Origin: a virus | IMG/VR virus record: IMGVR_UViG_3300006929_000080 | Span: 1-28,198 of that record | DNA: 28,198 bases | Reading direction: 5' to 3' (one strand) | Part shown: one piece after another, positions 1-9,271 of the stretch | Position numbering within the stretch: the stretch's first letter is position 1 | Layout of the letters: the number at the start of each line of letters is the position of its first letter | Translations under genes and position numbers: made by a program | The notes under the pieces: generated by a model | What the model was told of the DNA's origin: nothing | The model's input: only the letters and a program-made list of their open reading frames with translations | Database searches by the model: none

Positions 1-642
1 ATAGGAGAGACAAACAAATCTGAGATGTCTTTAACTGCTAAAAGAATTTTAGCAAGCCAAACTCTAGGTCAGGCTTGGGAGAAATTCATAGGTGCGGTGC
101 AAGATAAACTCATACCTCTTGCTTTAAAGATAATAGATACATTATCTGGCGTACTGGAAGATAAGGACTTTATTGATGCAGTTTCTAACCTTGCTAAAGG
201 TTTAACACACGCGGCACTTTGGTTAGTCCAATTTGGCTCCTTAATTGTAACTACACTTTCTAAGCTTGAGGGTTTGCTTGGTGTGGCGGCTGGCGCTGGT
301 ATGGGGTTTGCAGTTGGGGGTCTTCCTGGAGCAATAGCTGGGGGAATCCTCGGTGGTATAACTTCGGCTTTGGGTATCTGGGGAGCGGACGAACCGTTAG
401 CAAAAGATGCAGCATCTACTGCAAAAAACACAGCTAAACTTGTACATATTGAAGAAGCTAGAGAAGCTAGAACTAGGGATAACCTAGGAGACCTTCAATC
501 AGTGATGATGGCTGGATTCTCTGATAGATTTAGAAATAGCGATACAAAGAGAACAAACTCTCTAATACAGACTCTAATTGACCTTAATTTAGATTTGGTT
601 AGGCTTGGTCATAGAGGGACTAATAGAGGAGTAGGAAGATAA
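1..642 (+). CDS. Tail tape-measure protein, C-terminal part (5' end outside window)
   Basis: The frame is open from base 1, so the ATG at base 25 is probably internal and this is the last 213 residues of a longer protein. It begins with an amphipathic alpha-helical stretch. Codons 91-128 form a hydrophobic glycine/alanine-rich segment with many GxxxG-like spacings, followed by a charged helical tail ending in an Arg/Gly-rich stretch. Glycine-rich membrane-active segments near the end of a long helical protein, directly before tube-cap and baseplate hub genes, are typical of tape-measure proteins. These fill the tail tube, set its length and leave with the DNA at infection, where the hydrophobic part may enter the host membrane. 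The stop overlaps the next start as TAATG. No domain is recognised by motif; the call rests on composition and position. Confidence 0.6.
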   Translation: MGETNKSEMSLTAKRILASQTLGQAWEKFIGAVQDKLIPLALKIIDTLSGVLEDKDFIDAVSNLAKGLTHAALWLVQFGSLIVTTLSKLEGLLGVAAGAGMGFAVGGLPGAIAGGILGGITSALGIWGADEPLAKDAASTAKNTAKLVHIEEAREARTRDNLGDLQSVMMAGFSDRFRNSDTKRTNSLIQTLIDLNLDLVRLGHRGTNRGVGR

Positions 643-1679
643 TGGTTAAAGTAAAAAGTGCGTTAGACTTATTTTTAGGAGGACGGGTTGAACCTATCCA
701 AGATAGACATTTATCAGATAGATCTTTACTTAGATTTATGTATCCCAAGGCAGGGGATGACAGGACTGGGGAGATTGGGACTGGAACTATCATAACTTTA
801 CCCTTCTTTGAAAACATTTCTATAACAGAAAGCCAAACTCCTAGGTGGAGTAAACATGATCTCTTAGGAAGAAATGGACAATTGTTCACTTTCACGGGCG
901 CTCAGTCTAGGGTTATCAATTTGAGCTTTACTATGACTCTTCCTCATATAAAAGAATCTAACCCACACCCAGCAGCGAGGTATGTTCACGGTGAAGATTC
1001 TCAGGCTGCTAAAGCGGCTATTAGAAAGAGTATGAAGAATTCTTTGAAGATAGGTCAGGACAAGGTTGAGTCATCGCCTGACATCGCTCCGTGGGATCCA
1101 CAGATGGATGGGCATACGTCCGAGGTGGAATCCGTGATGGTTGATAATTTCGATAAACCTGCTTATATAAGAAATAAAGAAAAACATGCTACTGCCATAA
1201 CAGCGTGGTGGGTAAATGTTATTAGAACTTCTACTTTGAATAATGGAAAAGATCCTAGATTAGGTCCTCCTGTTATTATGTTAAAACATGGTCCACTGTA
1301 TAAAGACGCTAAATTCATATGTCAGAAATATGATATTAGTTTTGATGAAAATGCTGGCTACGATAGTTCTCTTCTCAGCAGAAGAATTCAAGTAACTATG
1401 GATTTAGCGGAAGTTAAGTTTGGCAGTGGCTACAAGCCAGGAAGAGATAGTGCAACTGCTGATGCTCTTACTGGATGGCAAGACCTCTTTGAGTATGGAA
1501 ACTTAGATCCTAATAATGATACAGTTCCATCCCTTGCTAGACATACGAATAAACAACCAGAAAATAAGGACTCTCACGGTCAGTCACTACTAAATTCAAC
1601 CTGGGACGAGTCGTTTCATCGGTTCGACCATTCAAAACCAGGATGGCAGGGCTCCTGGGACAGGGGTAACTTTGTATGA
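642..1679 (+). CDS. Tail-tube cap / baseplate hub protein (gp48/gp54- or CIS-tube-like)
   Basis: This 345-residue protein would join the tail tube to the baseplate hub. Around residues 50-105 it has the pattern 'ITLPFFENISITESQ...W.....LGR....F.FTGAQSR.INLSFTM'. That pattern resembles the start of CIS-tube/LysM-associated baseplate proteins, where a symmetric tube-fold domain is introduced. Around residues 185-260 it has a second block, with WWVNVIR, GPPVIMLKHGPLY and then FDENAGYDSSLLSRRIQVTMDL, reminiscent of the last beta domain of T4 gp48/gp54 and its relatives. The C-terminal 90 residues are polar and look disordered. It sits between the tape-measure gene and a gp53-like gene, the usual place for such a protein. 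Its stop overlaps the next start (ATGA). The family is inferred from pattern and synteny, not from a search. Confidence 0.5.
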   Translation: MVKVKSALDLFLGGRVEPIQDRHLSDRSLLRFMYPKAGDDRTGEIGTGTIITLPFFENISITESQTPRWSKHDLLGRNGQLFTFTGAQSRVINLSFTMTLPHIKESNPHPAARYVHGEDSQAAKAAIRKSMKNSLKIGQDKVESSPDIAPWDPQMDGHTSEVESVMVDNFDKPAYIRNKEKHATAITAWWVNVIRTSTLNNGKDPRLGPPVIMLKHGPLYKDAKFICQKYDISFDENAGYDSSLLSRRIQVTMDLAEVKFGSGYKPGRDSATADALTGWQDLFEYGNLDPNNDTVPSLARHTNKQPENKDSHGQSLLNSTWDESFHRFDHSKPGWQGSWDRGNFV

Positions 1680-1969
1680 AATACACTAACCACTTATCAG
1701 TAGGCAAAAATCTTATTCGACATAAGGGAAAAACCTTAGCTACTGCTTTAGCAAATATAGAATATCAAAACTTCGTAGAGGATTTGGATAATGCTTTTGA
1801 GTATGAAGAGGTTATGGTAACCCCAGAAGTTAAACATAGACCAGATTTAATAGCTGATGCTTTCTATGATACAGTAGACTTAGATTGGTTAGTCTTGCTT
1901 TGTAATAATATAAGCAATCCATTCCAAGGTCTTAATGTTGGTGATAAAATTAGACTACCCTTATTGTAA
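1676..1969 (+). CDS. 53: Baseplate wedge protein, gp53/LysM-like
   Basis: This small 97-residue protein has the signature of the gp53 wedge family and phage LysM modules. The pattern R55-PDLIA, then F/Y-x-D, then D70-W71-L-x-L-L with N77-N78-I, N81-P82-F, L87-x-x-G-D and I92-x-L-P95 matches the usual motif '(R)PDLIA..Y.D..L.WLIL..NNI.NPF.L..G..I.IP'. In T4, gp53 clamps wedge subunits to the hub side of the baseplate; in simpler contractile tails the LysM-type protein bridges tube and hub. It lacks the longer N-terminus of T4 gp53, so it is close to the minimal module. It overlaps the preceding gene by four bases, and its stop overlaps the next start as TAATG. Confidence 0.8.
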   Translation: MKYTNHLSVGKNLIRHKGKTLATALANIEYQNFVEDLDNAFEYEEVMVTPEVKHRPDLIADAFYDTVDLDWLVLLCNNISNPFQGLNVGDKIRLPLL

Positions 1970-4542
1970 TGGATTTACCGTTTTATACAGCAAATGTACT
2001 AGTGAGTACAAGTAAGAAAGATATTGATACTATCTTCTTAAATCCAGATTCTTCCCTGAGTCCAAAAAAAAAGTCCATATCAGAACTTATTGGGGATAGT
2101 AAGTCTACCTTTCTATTCGCTCCAGGAGTTGATTCTGGTTTAATACGACTTACGGATTCTTTTCTTTATACTGGCTCTCCTCTTATTACTCTTGAATTCG
2201 TTGATCCAGGTAAGGATTTTGAAAATGCTCTCTTGCAGAAAGATCTTTCTGATACATTAAAAAGCGTGATGTCGGTCCCAGACATACAGCCACCTGTTCC
2301 TTATAAGAAAAAGAAGAAGACCGCTGATGAGATAATAATTGATAAAATTGGCGATATAGCCAATTCAAGGGATCTTGCTCTCAAGAATCTCGTTCCCCCT
2401 ATGGATCTTATTAAAACTGGAGAGGCTATAGAGTCTTCAACGTGGACTCAACACCGACCACCCAAAGGACCTAAAGATAAAGCTATAGATGATTTAATAG
2501 GGGCAGATGCTCCACTTACGGAAAATGTTTACATTGCTTATGGGGATGGTGTTGATACTAGTAAGTGGACTGTTCAATCTGGTAAACTTATAGATGCTAC
2601 CATGTCTGTGGCAAAAGGGTCTAGAGAAATAACGTTAAAGTTTATTCCATCGTTTGATTCATTAACAATTGAACAACTCATGGAGGATAACAAAATAGAA
2701 AACCCTCCCCTTAATGTTAAGGGGGTCACTAGAAATATTACAGCTAAAACTGATAAACAATTAGTAGAATATTTTAAAATCACAGGCCAGTATGGGTATC
2801 ATGAATTATTTGTTGATATTATGACAAATTACTTAGAAACGGTTACTAATTTGAAAGCTTTAGTATTCCTCCCTGATGCTGATGTTGTATTTTCTAATCA
2901 TTTAAAAATAATAGAAAGTACGACTAAAGTAGAATGGAAACCAAGTGATGAACTAAAAGTAAGGGATATGGGACTTTCTGATGGTGCTGTAGGCTATCTT
3001 AAGAATAAAGAAAAGTATAATGCTTTTCTTAACAGATTTGGTATTTATCTTAATGATAAGGCTTCTGATAAATTTCTAAGTAATGCTTACGTTATAGCAG
3101 ATAAAGTATCTGAAACTATTGATACTAGCTGGTTTCCTAGAATTAATACTACTGTTAATTCTGATACATTAAACGAAGCGTATAGAAAGGTACTACGTAC
3201 ATTTGAATCACCATACAATGCTACAGACTATCATCCTAGATGGGATCTTCATGTTCAAAATAATATGAAGATTCTAAAAATATGGCATGAGGAGCTTGCA
3301 ATTGGAAATGGCGTGGACCCTATTGTAGTTTACGGGGATAGAAGACTTATCGATCAATACTTGTATTTCTCTAATAAGTACAAGGAAGATGGTGCTATTG
3401 GGGATGAAGTTCTCAATTCATTTGTGCAAACTAAAACTAGATCAGTAAAAACAAAGGTTGGTGAAGAATGGATCAGTGCTGGGACAGCAGGGGGTCAGGG
3501 AGTCGCGGTATCAAAGTATGAAATGAAGGACGAACCATATGAGGAAGTAACTTTATCTGATCTAACGCACGCACAGAAAAAAGCTGCTATTGATTTCTTA
3601 TTGCATGAAGCCGAAAGTAGGGGTGCTGACAAAACAATAATTAATAGCTTAAAGGAAAAATTAGATAAACTTAAAGCAGGTGATACACCTGGATTTCCCA
3701 AGAATATAATAAGAGCATCAGATAAAGAAAAGTATGATGTAATTAAAAAATCTATGATAGATTTTAATAAGAATCATTTAAGAGAACAGGCAGACCCAAG
3801 AACTTTAAAAGAGAGAAATATTACTAATGCAATTTTAGATTTGGCTGATACTTACGGATTCCCTATCTTTAGGTCTAATACTGCATCAGTTAGTGATAAC
3901 ATCAAAAGTATTGATTTAAACCTTCACAAGTTTTATTGGGCATCATTATCTTCTGGATACAAAGCGTCAACGGTCCCCAGACTCGCAGCAGCTTTAGCTA
4001 AGGATGAGGATAAAGTTAAAGAACTTTACGGAGACTTGATAGGGGATGCTACGGCTGTAATTGAATGCCTTATACAAGCAAATGAACATGATGTTGCGGA
4101 ATACCTTATGAAAGACAAAGAACTTCAGAAAAGGTTTAAAACTAAATTTGGTCAAGAATCTAAAAATTATCCGTTATTTGTATTTACAGCAATGTTCATG
4201 TCTATGAATAAGGTTGCTTCAACCATGACACTACCTTCTAATAATACTGCAAATCCAATATCTATCCAAATGCATGTTCTTGAAAAACTTGCTACAATGG
4301 CCTATGAAGTTACTATAGAAACTACCCCGATGTTTCATTTGGCTGGATCGCATTCTAAATTTAAATCATGTCTCTTACTTAGTAACGATTTTGATATTCA
4401 TGGAGTATTGAAGAAAGAAGTTAAGTTCAGAAGAGATCAAGTGCATGACGGGGTTTATATTATATTTGGTTATGAACATATTATATCAGCATCTGAAGTT
4501 TCTTCTAAGTTTAATCTAACTAGATTGCCTTCATCTGCGTAA
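1969..4542 (+). CDS. Large putative baseplate hub protein (gp27-like position)
   Basis: This 857-residue protein lies directly upstream of the gp5-like spike and downstream of the gp53-like gene, where the trimeric gp27-type hub is normally encoded. The N-terminal part has hub-like beta patterns: residues 186-240 read 'ENVYIAYGDGVDTSKW...GKLIDATMSV...SREITLKFIPSFDSLT', similar to the discs of hub proteins that support the spike. The middle, residues 300-680, is mostly charged alpha-helix. The last 70 residues return to beta strands (FKSCLLLSNDFDIHGVLK, DGVYIIFGYEHI). T4 gp27 has 391 residues, so this protein is more than twice as long; the extra helical middle is unexplained. No enzymatic motif was recognised. 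Function is inferred from synteny and secondary-structure pattern only. Confidence 0.45.
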   Translation: MDLPFYTANVLVSTSKKDIDTIFLNPDSSLSPKKKSISELIGDSKSTFLFAPGVDSGLIRLTDSFLYTGSPLITLEFVDPGKDFENALLQKDLSDTLKSVMSVPDIQPPVPYKKKKKTADEIIIDKIGDIANSRDLALKNLVPPMDLIKTGEAIESSTWTQHRPPKGPKDKAIDDLIGADAPLTENVYIAYGDGVDTSKWTVQSGKLIDATMSVAKGSREITLKFIPSFDSLTIEQLMEDNKIENPPLNVKGVTRNITAKTDKQLVEYFKITGQYGYHELFVDIMTNYLETVTNLKALVFLPDADVVFSNHLKIIESTTKVEWKPSDELKVRDMGLSDGAVGYLKNKEKYNAFLNRFGIYLNDKASDKFLSNAYVIADKVSETIDTSWFPRINTTVNSDTLNEAYRKVLRTFESPYNATDYHPRWDLHVQNNMKILKIWHEELAIGNGVDPIVVYGDRRLIDQYLYFSNKYKEDGAIGDEVLNSFVQTKTRSVKTKVGEEWISAGTAGGQGVAVSKYEMKDEPYEEVTLSDLTHAQKKAAIDFLLHEAESRGADKTIINSLKEKLDKLKAGDTPGFPKNIIRASDKEKYDVIKKSMIDFNKNHLREQADPRTLKERNITNAILDLADTYGFPIFRSNTASVSDNIKSIDLNLHKFYWASLSSGYKASTVPRLAAALAKDEDKVKELYGDLIGDATAVIECLIQANEHDVAEYLMKDKELQKRFKTKFGQESKNYPLFVFTAMFMSMNKVASTMTLPSNNTANPISIQMHVLEKLATMAYEVTIETTPMFHLAGSHSKFKSCLLLSNDFDIHGVLKKEVKFRRDQVHDGVYIIFGYEHIISASEVSSKFNLTRLPSSA

Positions 4543-4556
4543 TTTGAGAATAAAAA

Positions 4557-5750
4557 ATGGAATCGCAAAGAACAAATACTAAAGTATGGAAAGCTACAGT
4601 CAAGAGTAATTTTGATGTTAATAAAAAAGGAACTCTTTCTGTCGAAGTAGAGGGGTGGGCAAATAACCCTGTTGATGTTGTTTATGTATCTCCTTATTAT
4701 ACAAACAGTCAAGGGGGGTTAATTGCTGTACCTGGACATGGTGCTGAAATTTTAATTATGGGGATAGAAAATTCTGATAGTTATTACTACGCTGGATCCA
4801 TAGTTGATAAAAAGTCTACTAGTAACCTAGATGCTGGAGACCCAGTGCCTATAAGTGGTGATAAAGTTCTTCCAGAGGAAGCATCTTATTCAGATAATTT
4901 TACCCCTGAGAAACTAGTTGTAAAAACACCAAAAGGTCACAGTCTCACAATGTCGGATGAGTGGGATAAGAATAAAAACAATATGCATGTTAATTTGAAA
5001 ACCAAATTAGGTAAATCCTTAATGATGCATGATGGACCAGAGGTTGGTGCTATACTTCTTAAGAATGAGGGTGGAGATGGTCTAACCGTGGGAGGCATGG
5101 AATCGTCTGATTACCCTACCAGAGGTATTATGTTACAGTCTAAATCTGATCAACTTTATCAATCTGCCAAGGGATCTATAGATATAGTGGTTAGTAATGG
5201 GGGTGAGTTGAACATAGAGAATGATTCAAATGGAACTAATTACTTAGCTCCTTTTTTTCTTAATTCTGGTTGTATTAATATAGCAAGCAAATATAGAGAT
5301 ATTAATATTACTAATAAAGCCTTCTTCGATTTTGTTGAAAATAGAGTAGTGAAGCCTGGAAGGGTTATGATTCATGCAGGTAAAGGACTTCAATTAGAGT
5401 GTACTGAGGGAGAAGTTATCATCCATTCAGCTAAAAAAATAAGTATAGCTAGTGAGGGTGATATTGATATGCAATCAGCTACGGGTAATATAAACCTTCA
5501 TGCTGTGCTTGGTGATGTAAATATAAAGGCTGGGAAGAATCTAAACCTAGAAGGCACTCTTATGGCACAAATTCATTCTGAAATTATAGCATTAAATAAC
5601 GCAGCAGCGGAAGGTATGTGGACTCCCATTCCAAAGAGTGGGGCCTTATTGGTTAAGCCTCTTCCTACGACTCCCGCGCTACCCGCTACACCGTCTATCA
5701 TAGAACCCGATGCTAATGGAGATCCTTACATACCCGATCCAGGAATTTAA
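4557..5750 (+). CDS. 5: Central baseplate spike, gp5-like (OB-fold plus beta-helix, no lysozyme domain)
   Basis: This 397-residue protein fits the membrane-piercing spike under the hub. Residues 1-85 look like an OB-fold: 'WKATVKSN', 'KGTLSVEVEGW', 'DVVYVSPYYTN', 'GLIAVPGHGAEILIMG' and 'YYYAGSIV', the last two being the G-x-x-P-x-x-G-x-x-V-x-I-G-like core of gp5/VgrG OB domains. Residues 100-165 have LVVKTPKGHSLTMSD and KSLMMHDGP-type strands. From about residue 180 to 345 short alternating strands with G/N turns repeat every eight or so residues (GSIDIVVSNGGELNIEND; EVIIHSAKKISIASEGDIDM; GNINLHAVLGDVNIKAGKNL), as in the triple beta-helix of T4 gp5. The end is proline-rich. T4 gp5 carries a lysozyme between OB-fold and helix; none fits here. 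A 14-base gap with a weak GAGA ribosome site precedes the start. Confidence 0.75.
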   Translation: MESQRTNTKVWKATVKSNFDVNKKGTLSVEVEGWANNPVDVVYVSPYYTNSQGGLIAVPGHGAEILIMGIENSDSYYYAGSIVDKKSTSNLDAGDPVPISGDKVLPEEASYSDNFTPEKLVVKTPKGHSLTMSDEWDKNKNNMHVNLKTKLGKSLMMHDGPEVGAILLKNEGGDGLTVGGMESSDYPTRGIMLQSKSDQLYQSAKGSIDIVVSNGGELNIENDSNGTNYLAPFFLNSGCINIASKYRDINITNKAFFDFVENRVVKPGRVMIHAGKGLQLECTEGEVIIHSAKKISIASEGDIDMQSATGNINLHAVLGDVNIKAGKNLNLEGTLMAQIHSEIIALNNAAAEGMWTPIPKSGALLVKPLPTTPALPATPSIIEPDANGDPYIPDPGI

Positions 5751-5752
5751 TC

Positions 5753-8700
5753 ATGACACTACCATTTGATTTAAAAAGATTTGCCGAACTACAAGGCCAG
5801 GGCGGGGGGCAGCTATTACAAAACATAGGATCATCCTTTGGTGTTCCTGGGTGCATGATGGACTTAGGTGCTAAGGCATTATCTTTTCTAACTGCTAATG
5901 CTCTGACCTCTGTTTCCGATGAGGTTAAAAAAGCTCGTCAAGCTGCTGAAAATAAAGTAAAAGCTTGGAAAAATAAGATATTATTCGAAATGGGTTTCCT
6001 GAAGAATGAAGATGGTTCAGGAGATGAGCCCTGGACAGTAGACGCATTGAATAATTTTCATTGGGCTAATCAGGCGGGCTTAGATGGTATTGGTGGTTGG
6101 CTTGCTAAGGCTGATGGATACTTGAACTATGCTGGAGAGCTTTATGCTAATGTAGTGGCTACGTATGAAGAGATTGAGAAAATTAAAGAGTGTATTGATC
6201 AATTTAAAGATATGATCGATGCAGGAGGGGGAGGGGGGCTATTTTATGGTCAGCATAGAATTGACACGGATATAAGCCTCATAAGTAGCAAAAAATGGAA
6301 AAGTGCTCTAGACAAGATTAATGTATTTGAATCATTTATAGACGATGCTAACGATCTCCTAGAAAGAATAGATGGGGTCCTCCTAACCAGAGCTATAGAT
6401 CCATCCTTGGAGCCTAGTGATGGAGATGCACTAGAGGAGCTTAAAGGTCCAGTATTTAGATTAGTGTTCGGACCCCCAGAATCCACTCAAGGTAGATTTT
6501 TATTATCCAAAGATGGGCTATACTATGATTCCCAGTCAACTGGTTTAAGTTTAGCGTTAGGTGAAGTAAAGGAAAAAAATAAATTAGTAAATAATGAAGA
6601 TAGATGGAGATTTGAACACGATCCTAACTTGGGTGGTAAAGGTGTTTCTATTACATCCAAAGATCTTAAACAGTATTCAAATACTATTTTTGATTCTACT
6701 ATAGTTGATAATTCTCCCTTTATGAATGACTACTATTATCAAGATAATTTTCTAAGAGTTCTTACAGAACAAAGAGACAAGAGAATTTCAGATATAGAAC
6801 AGCAACTAAGTGAACTATCAAAGTCCAAGGCGGGGGAAGCTATTATTGATAACACTAGACAATCTCTTATTTCCGAAGCTGCCTTAATGGACGATAAATT
6901 AAATAGGAGAAAGAAACAGATTGAGGTTGCTGTAAAGGCTCCTTCTATCTTTGGTGATGGTCCTAAATTTGGAAGAGGTAACATCCCCATTAACGATTTC
7001 TCTTACCTCAAAGATCTTAAGATAACTGTAGCACTATCTACTCAGAGAAAACTAGTGTTAGATCAGGATGATGTTTCGGGTGTAGTGTTACCTATTGAAC
7101 CCGAGTTTGTAGTCGCCCCAGAAAACACGGAGCATACCAGCTTTCCAGAGATCCTTGTGCCAGAAGTTGGTTTAGGTGAGATTATTTATGATACTTCTAA
7201 CGTATCTGGCACCGAGGGAATTGCTTACTCTATAACGGATACAGTTGTAGATGATGGTCTTATAGCTTTATATAACTTCTTAGACACTGAGGTTGTTGCT
7301 CCGTCATCTACAGAATTTGTTGTTAATAATTCTGCTGATGTTTATAGTAAGAACAATTGCCAACTAGTTGCAAAAGATGCCTCTTCTGTATTTACAAAAG
7401 GATTAGGTGTGCCTTACTTTGAAGGAATTACAGAACACCAACCTTCTACCTTAGTAAGCACTCAACCATCGGCACTTGGTAGCTACGCTAGACTACCTGA
7501 TTCTAGAGATTTTAGGGATTTGATGTATAACAGATCTGGATTTAGTATTGATTTCTGGACTCACATACCATCTCTTCTGGATCCTGAAAAGGGATGGGCT
7601 GATAATGGTGTATCATCCCAGCATAGATTGGTTTTAGCGTGTGATAATGTTGGTCTAGTCAGTGGAGCTACCTCTCAAAGTAATATCCTAAGACTTAATC
7701 CAGATTTCGGTGAGTCTGTTGTTAGAGGTTTTGTGATGGGCTTTACTAGAGACAATAGAATGGTGTCTAATACTGATCCTAGTAATAACTTTACGGTGAA
7801 CACAAGTTCCGACGTAAGTTTTTACGTAGCTCCCACTCAATCTAGGGATTCTTCAAGTGCTGGTTTTATAAGTTCTAGTGTGGGGGAGGATTGCGTGTCT
7901 ACTGTTGGATGGCACAAATGGTCTATGAATGCTGCGTCGGCTGGCCCTAATGGGGTTAAATTTAGGAATGCTGCTAAGGAGTATGTCAACATTTGCTTAA
8001 CAGTAGATCCAGAAAAGGATGAAGTTAGGGTATATCTTGATTCCAATTTAATGGGTACTTCTACGCTAACTGATGTATTTGCAACACCTAGTAAACATCC
8101 TCCAAAGCTTCCATCATTCCGAAAGTATAATAGTTTTGAATACTCAGGTGTTTCTGTGGGAGCTAGTGCTGATTCTTACCTTAGTGGGGGTCCTCTGCTC
8201 AACACCTATTTCACTCCCTGGATTATTGGAGGTGGGTATACTGATGGTAACTTCTCTGGTGGTAACTTCCTAGGTGGGGACTATGGTGGAGTGAGAAGTG
8301 GTTTACGAGGACATTTGGGGGGTATGAAATTCTATGAAAAACCCCTTACCGAATCGGGCGTATCTCAGAACTATAATGCTCAAAAATCATTCTTTAAGAA
8401 TGTAAGAACAATTAATACTCTTAAGGGTAAACTATTCTTCTTGTTGGGTGGAGAAAATGCCAAGGGGCAAGCACTTCTTTCCGATATACCATCTGCTAGT
8501 GGTAGTCTATCGTCTCAGAAATTCGACAATGTTTATGTCTGGAATTTAAGATCTACACCAGAAAGGGTTTGGGATAATTTAGAGGCAGGGCATAATAGCG
8601 TTGGGTATGATTCTGCTTGGGGATCACAAACTACATTTGGCCCAGAACTATCCTTAGCTAGTTCTTTATCTTTAGCTTATCCAAATGAGAATATTTATAT

Positions 8701-9271
8701 AGCTAAAATGGCACCCAGCGGGTCGTTCTTAGAGTCCTCAGCAAATTATGGTGGAGTTACTAGGGCTGATTGGTCAACTACTAGTGTACAAACGTCTGCT
8801 GATAGAAATTTGTTCAATCTTATTTTGTCCTCTGCAACTACTACTATTAAAGGTTTATCAGTGTCTAGCGAGGCACAACCTTTCGTGAAAGCTAGAGGAA
8901 ATGAGGTATTCGAAGTTTGTGGTATTTTCTATGTTAATGGTGAATCTGATGCTGCTGTGGCTGCCGCTGCGTCCGATTACCAGACTAATATTAAAGATTT
9001 TGCCGATGGTCTAAGAAGTGATTTATCATCTTTAGATTGGGTTAACACATCAGCAATACCATTTATACAGACAGTAATTCATGATGATACTACGGGGGCT
9101 GCTAAATCGACTGTCCGATCTGCCCAGTTAGCTGTAACTGGTACCGTTGGTATGCTAACTAATTATGACTTAAGTTCTCTAACTCTTCAATCTAATTCTA
9201 GAGATTTAGATGCATCTTCTTGTATAGTTCTAGGAGATGCTTTGTGTAATACTTACCTAGATACATTATAA
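5753..9271 (+). CDS. Large tail/baseplate protein with LamG-like and degenerate SGNH (SASA-type) esterase domains
   Basis: This 1172-residue protein was probably built by fusion. Residues 1-240 are helical, with a polyglycine turn. Residues 335-395 are strongly charged and likely coiled coil. Residues 490-876 have LamG/concanavalin-like features: DDGLIALYNFLD, GFSIDFWTHIP, then VNICLTVD-x-x-x-D-x-VRVYLDSNLMG and GGMKFYEKPLTE before the domain end. Residues 893-1165 follow the SASA carbohydrate-esterase layout: KLFFLLGGENAKG (block I), FGPELSLASSLS, NIYIAKMAPSGS, GIFYVNGESDA (residues 1056-1067), VRSAQLAV and DLDASSCIVLGDAL. Block I normally reads GQSN with Ser as nucleophile; here it is GGEN, with Glu901 in that place. 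The His expected before the last helix appears replaced by Asp1151. The domain may therefore bind rather than cut sugars (inference). It sits between the spike and gp25 genes, suggesting a baseplate-linked host-glycan-binding role. Confidence 0.6.
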   Translation: MTLPFDLKRFAELQGQGGGQLLQNIGSSFGVPGCMMDLGAKALSFLTANALTSVSDEVKKARQAAENKVKAWKNKILFEMGFLKNEDGSGDEPWTVDALNNFHWANQAGLDGIGGWLAKADGYLNYAGELYANVVATYEEIEKIKECIDQFKDMIDAGGGGGLFYGQHRIDTDISLISSKKWKSALDKINVFESFIDDANDLLERIDGVLLTRAIDPSLEPSDGDALEELKGPVFRLVFGPPESTQGRFLLSKDGLYYDSQSTGLSLALGEVKEKNKLVNNEDRWRFEHDPNLGGKGVSITSKDLKQYSNTIFDSTIVDNSPFMNDYYYQDNFLRVLTEQRDKRISDIEQQLSELSKSKAGEAIIDNTRQSLISEAALMDDKLNRRKKQIEVAVKAPSIFGDGPKFGRGNIPINDFSYLKDLKITVALSTQRKLVLDQDDVSGVVLPIEPEFVVAPENTEHTSFPEILVPEVGLGEIIYDTSNVSGTEGIAYSITDTVVDDGLIALYNFLDTEVVAPSSTEFVVNNSADVYSKNNCQLVAKDASSVFTKGLGVPYFEGITEHQPSTLVSTQPSALGSYARLPDSRDFRDLMYNRSGFSIDFWTHIPSLLDPEKGWADNGVSSQHRLVLACDNVGLVSGATSQSNILRLNPDFGESVVRGFVMGFTRDNRMVSNTDPSNNFTVNTSSDVSFYVAPTQSRDSSSAGFISSSVGEDCVSTVGWHKWSMNAASAGPNGVKFRNAAKEYVNICLTVDPEKDEVRVYLDSNLMGTSTLTDVFATPSKHPPKLPSFRKYNSFEYSGVSVGASADSYLSGGPLLNTYFTPWIIGGGYTDGNFSGGNFLGGDYGGVRSGLRGHLGGMKFYEKPLTESGVSQNYNAQKSFFKNVRTINTLKGKLFFLLGGENAKGQALLSDIPSASGSLSSQKFDNVYVWNLRSTPERVWDNLEAGHNSVGYDSAWGSQTTFGPELSLASSLSLAYPNENIYIAKMAPSGSFLESSANYGGVTRADWSTTSVQTSADRNLFNLILSSATTTIKGLSVSSEAQPFVKARGNEVFEVCGIFYVNGESDAAVAAAASDYQTNIKDFADGLRSDLSSLDWVNTSAIPFIQTVIHDDTTGAAKSTVRSAQLAVTGTVGMLTNYDLSSLTLQSNSRDLDASSCIVLGDALCNTYLDTL

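Noticed and set aside
69-431. 120-codon open frame on the minus strand
   Set aside because: Lies wholly inside the tape-measure gene, has no ribosome site or neighbour on that strand, and the composition is the mirror of the Gly/Ala-rich segment.
8073-8273. 66-codon + strand frame inside the LamG/SASA gene
   Set aside because: Out-of-frame shadow with no ribosome site; the overlying frame has clear domain motifs throughout.
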